IMG/VR virus record: IMGVR_UViG_3300042991_001421
Span: 1-21,599 of that record
Length of the DNA stretch: 21,599 nucleotides
Direction: 5' to 3' (one strand)
Origin: a virus
A program made the translations under genes and the position numbers. This document shows, in pieces, positions 1 to 7,024 of this stretch. Position 1 is the first letter of the stretch, and each line of letters opens with the position of its first letter. The notes beneath the pieces were generated by a model. It did no database searches, was not told the origin of the DNA, and was given only the letters and a program-made list of their open reading frames with translations.

Positions 1-79
1 CGGCGGTAGCGCCGACTGGTGGGGCAGTTCCTCCAGCGACGGGCCCCTCCCAGTCCCCTCCGCCTTCACCGTCACCCGC
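1..79. other. GC-rich segment outside the putative phage end
   Basis: This stretch is clearly richer in G+C than the following 200 bases. Two minus frames and two plus frames are open right through it, so no coding direction can be chosen. One plus frame from base 2 reads GGSADWWGSSSSDG and continues past base 80, stopping at 146-148. It may be host DNA next to the prophage, possibly part of an interrupted host gene, but the piece is too short to recognise. Confidence 0.35.
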
Positions 80-128
80 TGTAAGACGCCAAGAGGTTTG
101 CACAATTTATACGAGAGGTTTGCGCAAT
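80..128. other. Putative right end of the Mu-like element with two transposase-binding repeats
   Basis: Two near-identical 15-base direct repeats, AGAGGTTTGCACAAT at 92-106 and AGAGGTTTGCGCAAT at 114-128, differ at one base and have a 22-base period. A TGT begins 12 bases outside the first one, at 80-82. Mu-family elements end in 5'-TG and carry adjacent transposase sites of about 22 bp at the right end. The location fits: the last tail gene stops at 284 and points toward this end, and base composition changes sharply near base 80. The exact terminal base is inferred, since the target duplication and the left end lie outside the window. Confidence 0.55.
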
Positions 129-148
129 CACAGAATTTACATAATTAA

Positions 149-206
149 CACTTTTTAAGGTCATTTTTTGTGGGGATTTGGGGGCAGAAAAAGACCCTTA
201 AAAGTG
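149..206. repeat. Inverted repeat downstream of the last tail gene
   Basis: CACTTTTTAAGG at 149-160 is complementary, with one extra base, to CCTTAAAAGTG at 196-206, with about 35 bases between the arms. It lies beyond the last tail gene and could end late transcription, but the loop is long and the stem AT-rich, so a terminator role is only a guess. The rest of 129-283 shows no recognised gene apart from the small open frame listed separately. Confidence 0.3.
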
Positions 207-277
207 CCTTTGAAACCACCCCCTCGATTGGGCCCAAAATACACCATCCAACCCGTACCGAAATCACCCCTCTTCAT
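161..277 (-). CDS. Possible 38-residue small protein after the last tail gene
   Basis: An ATG at 277 opens a 38-codon frame ending in TGA at 161-163. The product begins MKRGDFGTGWMVYFGP and is rich in Gly, Phe and Lys. It starts 6 bases after the stop of the hub gene. The AGAGG before it touches the ATG, which is too close for a normal ribosome-binding site, so any translation would probably depend on coupling to the upstream gene. I do not recognise the product. It may be a chance frame in the AT-rich phage end. Confidence 0.2.
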   Translation of the reverse strand: MKRGDFGTGWMVYFGPNRGGGFKGTFKGLFLPPNPHKK

Positions 278-283
278 CCTCTA

Positions 284-2704
284 TTATAGAGAGCGGTCGA
301 ACTCTCGCTTCTGCGCTTGCCAGGATACTCTCCCATCACATGCGGATTCAAGCTCAAAACGCAGGTGGGCATTGAGCCTTCCCAGGCCAGAATCCGCGAT
401 CTCCGTGGCTTCAGGGTAGGTATAGCTCGTACCCGAAAGGCCTGCCTCCGTATGGATTAGGGCGTCCGTCTCCCCGTAGATCCGAAGTGTATAGGTTGTC
501 CCGGACTCCGGGCCGACGCTCGAAGCGGTCTGCTGGACGAGATCCTCTTGCAGGAGGCGATCCCTGTGAGCCCACGAAACCGCCAGCTCGCCCGTGATCT
601 CCGTGGGGTAGCCCTGCCCATTGGCCATGACGTGTCCGGGAGGATATGGGCGCAAGGAGCGCCCCTCCAGGGTGATGGAGTGCGCCGTTGCGCTCTCCAG
701 CGCCAGCAGGCTGAGGCTCGCTCGCGTCCTGCATTTGATGTTCAGGGTGTCCCCGTCATCGTAGGCTACCCCCGGAGATCCACAACCCGCGCTGAGGAAC
801 CACACCCGTTCGTTGGCGCCGTGCGCAGCCGGGGTTGTGTCGAGCAGCCCCCGCCATACGCCTGTTAATGTATACGTTCCGTCTTCGTTGTCGGTGACCC
901 CCCCATACGCAGCCAGTTCGACACCGATCTGGAACAGGCTCCACCCACGTTCCTGCCGATCGGGAGTCGTGAGCCATTCCATCCCCGAGTCTGCGTACAC
1001 GACGATCGTGCTGGAGTCCTCCTGTCCGAGCGCCTCATCCAGTAGGCCCACCGGCGTCCAGTACCCGTCACCATGCTGCACGTAGGGCTGGCCGCTCTGG
1101 CCGGCGAAAAGGTCATACACCGGCGAATCCTGCGTAGGGCGCGCCGCCAGAATCATGGGGAGCGCGCGAGCCGGATCGACGCCCGTCCGTGCGTTTTGCA
1201 CGAAATAGGGCATCTCCACCAGTTCGACCAGGGCGGGGTCCTCGCCATCGCTCCCCGGATCCTCCCAGCCGGGTTCCCCCGGATCTGCATAGATGGAATC
1301 ACTCATGGCGTATACGTCCTGAGAGAAGGATACCGTGATCCATCCATCCTTCAGCTCACCGTAGCTCACCTTGAGAGCGCGCACCACCATCTGCACGATC
1401 CCCAGCGGCTCCCAATTGAGAACGAACGCGGCTCCTGGCGCAATGTCACTCCCTTCCCGGTTGATCTTGAGGGTGCCCTTCGCCAACGGAAAGGTCAGCG
1501 CCTTCAGGTCGCGGGCCGCCAGCTTGGAGGCGTTGGCCGCATTGCTGATACCGGGGTACTGGATCTCTGTGGATACCAGGACGCCCTGGGTTTCCCAATT
1601 GGCGATGTCCTGCGCCATCGCCGTCCGGTCCTGGTACCGGGCGTTGCGATCGCAATAGACCACCCGCACCTCATTGGTGGTCTCATCCCATGCCATCCTC
1701 GAGTAATCCTCCAACTTCGCGTTGGAGGCGCTGAATACGGGCAGATCGCCTACCGCGTAGTCTTTTCTGGCAAGCGCTAGCGTGAGCTTCCCGGTATGGA
1801 TGTCCGTGTAAATAAGCCCGTCGATGTGGCGGAGGATCTCCGCGGCCATGTCCTCGATCGTGCGCCGGTTATCCCACTGCATCGAGAGGCCCAGCCCCTC
1901 GTCGTAGAGTGTGGTCGCCGCCGCCAGAAAACTCACCTCGTCAATCACAGCGGGATCTGCCCCCATCCCCCACCGCGCATCCGTGAGCAGCTCATAGAGC
2001 ATTTCGGCAGGGTTCGCATCGCCCGCGATGTCCTCCTTGCCACTGGCCAACCCTCGGGGCAGGCGCCGCACCGCGAATTTAAACGCCTTGATGTAGGTGG
2101 ATGTCCCAATATAAAAATGGCGAAACACGATACTGCACACGCCCCGGTAGGCCGGTATACCCCCGGAGATGTTGCTGGAGAGGTAGCCGTCCGCTACCTG
2201 GCTTGGGGAGCCAGACCACACATTCACCTGTCCGTAAGGGATGTAAATCGCAGGGTCGTGCAGCCAAACCAACTGCCCGAGGCCGCCCTCCATTTCGGGC
2301 CCACCGAACAGATCGCCCTTGGCGATCTGGATGGTCTCATCCATCGTCACGGCCGGCGGCGATTCGAGCCACGCTTTTTTATCATTCGCCCGGATCTGAA
2401 CCAGGGCGTCCACGGGGCCGTGACAAACGACAAAGTGCAGCCCGATAAAATACGCCCACGCCACGGTCTGCCCCGATTTTTGAAGCGGCATCACTTCGAG
2501 GTCGCCATACCACACCAGGTTTGGGCCGGAGACTTCCACGGTCCCCCACACTACCGGCACCGGCCTCGATTCTGACACCGTAGGGAACGTGAAATCTCCC
2601 AGCCCGGGGGGCTTCGCATTATTGGTGCTGGGCCGAGGCTTCAGCATCTCTCCTACGATGTAGGAGACAACCCAGGAAATGACCCACCACCAGAACTGGA
2701 GCAC
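284..2704 (-). CDS. Tail hub / central tail tip (receptor-binding) protein
   Basis: This 806-residue protein is the last gene of the tail operon and probably forms the distal tip of the tail, where the host surface is recognised. It begins with a Trp-rich hydrophobic stretch (residues about 3-19), then a region typical of phage tail hub proteins. Roughly residues 250-450 resemble the 'putative phage tail protein' domain (Phage-tail_3) seen in B3/D3112-like phages and gene transfer agents. The C-terminus resembles a fibronectin-like sandwich, with GTTYTLRIYGE followed by GLSGTSYTYPEA. The GTG start at 2704 shares one base with the TAG stop of the upstream gene (TAGTG), with AAAGGG about 8 bases before it, so translation is probably coupled. 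The receptor cannot be predicted. The call rests on size, position and these family-like segments. Confidence 0.8.
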   Translation of the reverse strand: MLQFWWWVISWVVSYIVGEMLKPRPSTNNAKPPGLGDFTFPTVSESRPVPVVWGTVEVSGPNLVWYGDLEVMPLQKSGQTVAWAYFIGLHFVVCHGPVDALVQIRANDKKAWLESPPAVTMDETIQIAKGDLFGGPEMEGGLGQLVWLHDPAIYIPYGQVNVWSGSPSQVADGYLSSNISGGIPAYRGVCSIVFRHFYIGTSTYIKAFKFAVRRLPRGLASGKEDIAGDANPAEMLYELLTDARWGMGADPAVIDEVSFLAAATTLYDEGLGLSMQWDNRRTIEDMAAEILRHIDGLIYTDIHTGKLTLALARKDYAVGDLPVFSASNAKLEDYSRMAWDETTNEVRVVYCDRNARYQDRTAMAQDIANWETQGVLVSTEIQYPGISNAANASKLAARDLKALTFPLAKGTLKINREGSDIAPGAAFVLNWEPLGIVQMVVRALKVSYGELKDGWITVSFSQDVYAMSDSIYADPGEPGWEDPGSDGEDPALVELVEMPYFVQNARTGVDPARALPMILAARPTQDSPVYDLFAGQSGQPYVQHGDGYWTPVGLLDEALGQEDSSTIVVYADSGMEWLTTPDRQERGWSLFQIGVELAAYGGVTDNEDGTYTLTGVWRGLLDTTPAAHGANERVWFLSAGCGSPGVAYDDGDTLNIKCRTRASLSLLALESATAHSITLEGRSLRPYPPGHVMANGQGYPTEITGELAVSWAHRDRLLQEDLVQQTASSVGPESGTTYTLRIYGETDALIHTEAGLSGTSYTYPEATEIADSGLGRLNAHLRFELESACDGRVSWQAQKREFDRSL

Positions 2705-3498
2705 TAGGACAGCCCTTTGTTAAAGGGATTTTTGGTGGGGATATTTGGGAACCCCCCGTAGTTCACCAAATTGTTGAAGGTCGCAATGCACGTGGCTTTG
2801 GATCGGTCGCACCCGGCATAGGCATCGAGGCGCTCACCGGGGATGAGGCCCTCAAACGGCAGGATGAGCGTTACCGTGTCCCCAATGTGCGATACCATCA
2901 TCCGGGGGTCGTTACCCCGCATCAGGTATCCGGATTTAAACCAACCGTCCGCCTTGGTGGCAAATTCTTCGGACTGTATTGCATCCCCGTCGATGGCATC
3001 CACGGTCACGACGGTTTTGTAAAGGAGCTGGTCTTTCCCGCAATCGTCACCGTATAGCATGTGGTTGCAAGTAGCTTGGTATTGGTATCTCAGGCCGTCG
3101 CGCTTCATCCCCGCCGATGTGGGCTCGCAGCGCAGCTCGGCGGTGGCGCCCTTCCACGTCACGCACCGCACAGACCCCGTCCAAAAACAGATAACCTCGG
3201 CATCGTCCCGGTGTTTACGATAAATCGTCAAGCCCATGCTCCTGGCCGGAACGTACACCCTGTAGAGGAGTGCCACGTCCATATCGGCCGGAACGATCAG
3301 CGTCAATGCGGAATCCCCGCCCTTGCCCGCCTGCTCGGGCACCCCCCGTAACAGAGGCGCGGGAGAATAGGTGAGCGCGTTGTAACCGATCTCCTCATCC
3401 CCGCTGGTGTAACACCAGTTTTGCCCGAGCAAGGTAAATTTAAGCAGCTCAATAGGGTTGCCCGTGCAAACCCCGGTCTCCCGAGAGGCGTAGGTCAT
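2704..3498 (-). CDS. Tail tip protein, DUF2163 / phage BR0599 family (lambda L-like)
   Basis: This 264-residue protein starts at the ATG at 3498, which overlaps the upstream stop as ATGA. A longer frame to 3552 exists, but its extra residues would lie inside the preceding gene. The N-terminal half resembles DUF2163 and the C-terminal half the BR0599 family. The C-terminal half has a cysteine set, CNHMLYGDDCG near residue 144 and GCDRSKATC near residue 228, followed by FNN and NYGGFPNIPTKNPF near the end. Lambda gpL, which has the equivalent job at the distal tail, holds an iron-sulphur cluster through C-terminal cysteines; metal binding here is inferred. It lies between the 563-residue tail protein and the hub, so it probably joins the tape-measure complex to the tip. 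Confidence 0.85.
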   Translation of the reverse strand: MTYASRETGVCTGNPIELLKFTLLGQNWCYTSGDEEIGYNALTYSPAPLLRGVPEQAGKGGDSALTLIVPADMDVALLYRVYVPARSMGLTIYRKHRDDAEVICFWTGSVRCVTWKGATAELRCEPTSAGMKRDGLRYQYQATCNHMLYGDDCGKDQLLYKTVVTVDAIDGDAIQSEEFATKADGWFKSGYLMRGNDPRMMVSHIGDTVTLILPFEGLIPGERLDAYAGCDRSKATCIATFNNLVNYGGFPNIPTKNPFNKGLS

Positions 3499-5186
3499 GC
3501 GGGCACCATGCGCAGGCGCACCGAAACGGTCGCCACGGAATCCGAGACCCACGCCAGATCCACCTGGTCATGATCCAGCCGGCACAGGTTCATAAACGAA
3601 ACCAGCGGCAGTCCAGTGATAGGAACGGCGACGCCGAGTGGGGCATCCAGCGCGAGGAGTTCCTCGCCTGCATTCCCGGGGGTGACCGAGGTGATTCTCC
3701 TAAAAAGCCAGGAGCGGTCCGGCAGCATGAACGCCAGGTCGCGCCTCAGCGGGTGCCCGTCATAATAGCGTTCGTAACCCGCATCCTTCACCCCGATCTG
3801 CGTATCGGCGGGCAAAATGGGCCGTGTCAGCTCGATATCGTTCTGGAAGGTGGGCGCCCAGAACGGCGTCCACCGGCCCACCCGTGCCTCCAAAAACGCG
3901 AGGAACGCCGCGATGGCGGCACGGCCCTGTAACAGCCAGCCAAAGGGCGTTCCGATCTGAGGGTGGTCCACGCGCGTCACGGCCGAGACCGCGCCGGTTT
4001 CGAAATCGATGCGCTCAAACGATCTCAAAACCTCCACGTTTTGGGCGTCCTTCCGGTTCGGCAGGGTGGTCAATACGTCATAACCCTGGTAATCCGGGGG
4101 CGCCCACGACCCCAACCCGCCACGGCCGAGCCCCGGCTCGATCGCGAAAGAAATCATGGTCTGGCCAACCGTATCCGTGACCCTGGAGATGGAGACGGCC
4201 GCGGGCAGTCGCGCCAGCCGTGCGGGCATGACCATGGTTCCGGAGGGCCAGGAATTTTGAGTCGGGGTGGAGGGCGTCACACCCCCGGGAGAGACACTCG
4301 CCACCTCGATCGCCTCGAACGTCCCCCCATTCTGCCACAGGATTACCAGCCCCCCCGCCACATAGCCAAGGTACTGCGTCGCCAGGGGCACCGAGAGGGA
4401 GCCGGCGGCAAGGCTTGCGGAGAGAAACCGCGCATCCATCCACAGGGGCATGGCGTAGACCCGGCTCTGCCAGCCCCAAAGAAGCGCATCCAGCCGGTTC
4501 AAATCGTTACCGCGTAACGTGTATTGCCACTCGAATTCCCGCCGCGGGTTGTTTCGCAAACGCACCCGCTGTTCCGTCCCGTCATAGGCCGTCATGACAT
4601 CCGTGAGCCAGCCCATCCGCTCGACACACCCGTCCGACCAGTCCGGCGCCAACCCCATGACCGAAATGCGCCAGCCCGTCACATGCAACGTGGGATTGTT
4701 CGGAGGGAAGAGAAACGTGTACCATCCGTCAATACGGCCCGGCCCATCCAGCGTCACGAGAAGGTCGTACATCCTCGATTCGAGCGGGACATAGTCCGTG
4801 GGTGGAACTGCGGGGCCATAGAGCCCGAGCCCCTGAGTGAGCGCCTCCGTAATCGCGCTCAGGTTCTGCACCGCATCCGTCGCGTTCCACACCTCAATGG
4901 GGTAATGCGTCTCGGCCATGAGGTTGCCCACGTCCACGATGGGCGGAACGACATGGATCCCCTGGTAGTACCAAGCGCCCCAGCATGGGACCAATTCACC
5001 ACTCAGGGAGATCGCGGGCTCTTCCGTGGGCACGACAAAGGTCGCGTCGCCAGATGACGGATTGGCAGGAACAGCAACACCAAAAAACTCGAAGTCCCCC
5101 TCATCGGGGAGAATGTCCACCGACAGGTTGTAATTGTCGGCATCCAGCGAGGGGGCGCAGCACAACGCGCCCAGGACCGTTGGCAT
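3495..5186 (-). CDS. Distal tail protein, B3/D3112-like (563 residues)
   Basis: A 563-residue tail protein with no enzymatic motif that I can see. Its product begins MPTVLGALCC and contains a segment around QSRVYAMPLWMDARF of a kind found in the conserved tail protein after the two ~300-residue proteins of B3/D3112-like phages. The frame is open further upstream to 5249, but the ATG at 5186 is better: it overlaps the preceding stop as TGATG and has AAGGTGG a few bases before it. It overlaps the next gene by four bases (ATGA), so the whole tip module appears translationally coupled. It is probably a baseplate-like or distal tail component. The exact role is unknown; the family assignment is from order and remembered sequence character. 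Confidence 0.75.
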   Translation of the reverse strand: MPTVLGALCCAPSLDADNYNLSVDILPDEGDFEFFGVAVPANPSSGDATFVVPTEEPAISLSGELVPCWGAWYYQGIHVVPPIVDVGNLMAETHYPIEVWNATDAVQNLSAITEALTQGLGLYGPAVPPTDYVPLESRMYDLLVTLDGPGRIDGWYTFLFPPNNPTLHVTGWRISVMGLAPDWSDGCVERMGWLTDVMTAYDGTEQRVRLRNNPRREFEWQYTLRGNDLNRLDALLWGWQSRVYAMPLWMDARFLSASLAAGSLSVPLATQYLGYVAGGLVILWQNGGTFEAIEVASVSPGGVTPSTPTQNSWPSGTMVMPARLARLPAAVSISRVTDTVGQTMISFAIEPGLGRGGLGSWAPPDYQGYDVLTTLPNRKDAQNVEVLRSFERIDFETGAVSAVTRVDHPQIGTPFGWLLQGRAAIAAFLAFLEARVGRWTPFWAPTFQNDIELTRPILPADTQIGVKDAGYERYYDGHPLRRDLAFMLPDRSWLFRRITSVTPGNAGEELLALDAPLGVAVPITGLPLVSFMNLCRLDHDQVDLAWVSDSVATVSVRLRMVPA

Positions 5187-6091
5187 CAGGCCACCTTTTT
5201 GAAGGCGTACGCTCGGGTACCGGGAAATGCGCGCTCGCGGGACGACCACGGGAAGAGCTTCCAGGTGTCGGCGCCCACGGCCACCTCCTGGCCATCGGCG
5301 TAATTGGTGATATCACACAGCGCGATGTCAGGAGGATACCCGACTATGGACCAATAGGAACTCGCGCGGCTTACCGCCAGCACCATGGGGAAAAACGCGG
5401 TGGCCTCGTTGAATGTGTTCGGCTGGCAAACCATGAGGTCTTCCAGCAGCCCCTTGTTGCGGCACGGCCCCAAACACCGTGGGGTGGAACTGACATTCCC
5501 CGTCATGGGCACCCATCCCAGCACGCCATCCACATCCGCGCGCAAATGGCTGCGGTACCCGGGCGGGTTGCTGAGTTGCCCCGCATCAAAATAGTAGCTG
5601 TGGCCCTGCGAATCCGTGTTCAAGCCGGTGGGCAGCTCATAGACCGCCCCCACGTGGGCGCCCGATTGCGCAGGGGCCAGCCCGGTTTTTGTGATGAGGC
5701 CCCACCCCGCATGGCGAAACGTGCCGGTCACCTGTTCAACGACCAGAAAAAACGAATCCCCGTTCGCGAAAAAATGATACGCGGCATAGGGCCCGGCCAT
5801 GTCCCTCAGCAGCGCCGATGGAGACGCGCCTGGCTGCGCGTTCCACGCGTCCCCGGCGTCGAAACCGTCAGAGCCACCCAGCCAGATATGGTGGCCCGTG
5901 TTCTGGGTATAGGTAGGGTTCGTCAAGGTAGAGCGCAGATTGACGTACTGGTCGCCCTTTTTTAAATGCAAACGCCAGCCGTCTCCGTCAGTGGCCCACA
6001 AGTTGAGACTCCACCCGCTGGCAACGGCAAACGTTTTGATTTTGTCGAGCAGGTCGTTTTCATCCAGTGCGGCCCCGGTTTCGTATGCCAC
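5186..6091 (-). CDS. Distal tail protein, second of a related pair
   Basis: This 301-residue protein starts with GTG at 6091, with GGAG about 7 bases upstream and only 3 bases from the preceding stop. Its opening (MAYETGAALDENDLLDKIKTF) resembles that of the gene before it (MAVEIGTATGYLDLLDKLRIF). Both have similar size and Trp/Tyr-rich beta-type composition, so the two probably arose by duplication. Proteins of this length sit directly after the tape measure in B3/D3112-like phages. It probably builds part of the tail tip, where lambda M/L-type proteins act, but no specific activity can be seen. The last base of its TGA is the first base of the next ATG. Confidence 0.7.
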   Translation of the reverse strand: MAYETGAALDENDLLDKIKTFAVASGWSLNLWATDGDGWRLHLKKGDQYVNLRSTLTNPTYTQNTGHHIWLGGSDGFDAGDAWNAQPGASPSALLRDMAGPYAAYHFFANGDSFFLVVEQVTGTFRHAGWGLITKTGLAPAQSGAHVGAVYELPTGLNTDSQGHSYYFDAGQLSNPPGYRSHLRADVDGVLGWVPMTGNVSSTPRCLGPCRNKGLLEDLMVCQPNTFNEATAFFPMVLAVSRASSYWSIVGYPPDIALCDITNYADGQEVAVGADTWKLFPWSSRERAFPGTRAYAFKKVA

Positions 6092-6094
6092 GGT

Positions 6095-7024
6095 TCACTC
6101 CAGTTTGAGGAGCCAGTAGTTTCCGGCGCTGGTCAGATAGACATTCTGGACGACCAGCAGGGTATTGGCGCCGTCCTCAACAATGTTTTCGGCTGCATTG
6201 TTGAACCCGGAGATGTAGTAACACCCGTCCAGTTCCCCGTAGCAGTCCCCGGTGAATAGTGTGCACGTCAGCACGAGCGGCAGGTACGGATAGGAGCCAT
6301 CCAGCCCCTCGCGGAACAGCTCGATCGGCACCGTGCGCTGGATGTTGGCCCCATAGTAGGGCCAGACGTTATAGCTGGGCCTGTAGTTGTTCAAAAAGCG
6401 CCCCCACACCCCTCCGGGCGTGCGAAGGCACAGCGTACTCGCGGACGGGGGCGCGCCGATGACAATCTGCCCACCCGGGTTTGTAAAATGGCGGACATCC
6501 CCGCTTTGGACGCTCCATCGTTCTCCGGCAAGGACGCATGACGAACCACCCACGACCAGTGGATACGGGTATTGGCCGGGCGTCCCGTACGGGCGCAGAA
6601 ACCCCAGATAGCACGCCTGGTATACGGTGGAAATCTTCGCAACCACGATGAGACGCCGGCCCGACCCGACAAACCAGTAGGGGATGGAATTCGGCCAGAG
6701 GCACACGCGAGGAGTATTCCCGGAGGTGGGGATGGCGCCCGGCTGCGTATCGAACGCCATGGCGCTCAAAAAACCGGCGTACCCCTGGAGTTTCCAGTTG
6801 TAATAATCGTTGGTCACGCTCCGGTAGGTCTTGATGCCCACCATGATTTCATCCAATTCCGCCAGGCCAGGCCCCTGGAGGACCAGTTCGTGGCCGTTGT
6901 CCTCGCTGTCGTGCACCCAACGAAGAACCGTCCACGCCTCGCCACCGGCGAGCCCTGTTGCGAAGATCCTCAGCTTGTCGAGGAGGTCCAGGTACCCCGT
7001 GGCGGTGCCAATTTCAACGGCCAT
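6095..7024 (-). CDS. Distal tail protein, first of a related pair
   Basis: This 309-residue protein begins with the ATG at 7024, immediately after the tape-measure TAG (TAGATG). A GGGGAG lies about 5 bases upstream, inside the end of the tape-measure gene. It has aromatic-rich stretches such as SIPYWFVGSGRRLIVVAKI and GTPGQYPYPLVVGGSS, which match the kind of protein found directly after the tape measure in B3/D3112-like transposable phages. The N-terminal 25 residues are similar to those of the following gene, which suggests a tandem duplication. It is presumably a structural component of the distal tail, with no enzymatic motif visible. Confidence 0.75.
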   Translation of the reverse strand: MAVEIGTATGYLDLLDKLRIFATGLAGGEAWTVLRWVHDSEDNGHELVLQGPGLAELDEIMVGIKTYRSVTNDYYNWKLQGYAGFLSAMAFDTQPGAIPTSGNTPRVCLWPNSIPYWFVGSGRRLIVVAKISTVYQACYLGFLRPYGTPGQYPYPLVVGGSSCVLAGERWSVQSGDVRHFTNPGGQIVIGAPPSASTLCLRTPGGVWGRFLNNYRPSYNVWPYYGANIQRTVPIELFREGLDGSYPYLPLVLTCTLFTGDCYGELDGCYYISGFNNAAENIVEDGANTLLVVQNVYLTSAGNYWLLKLE

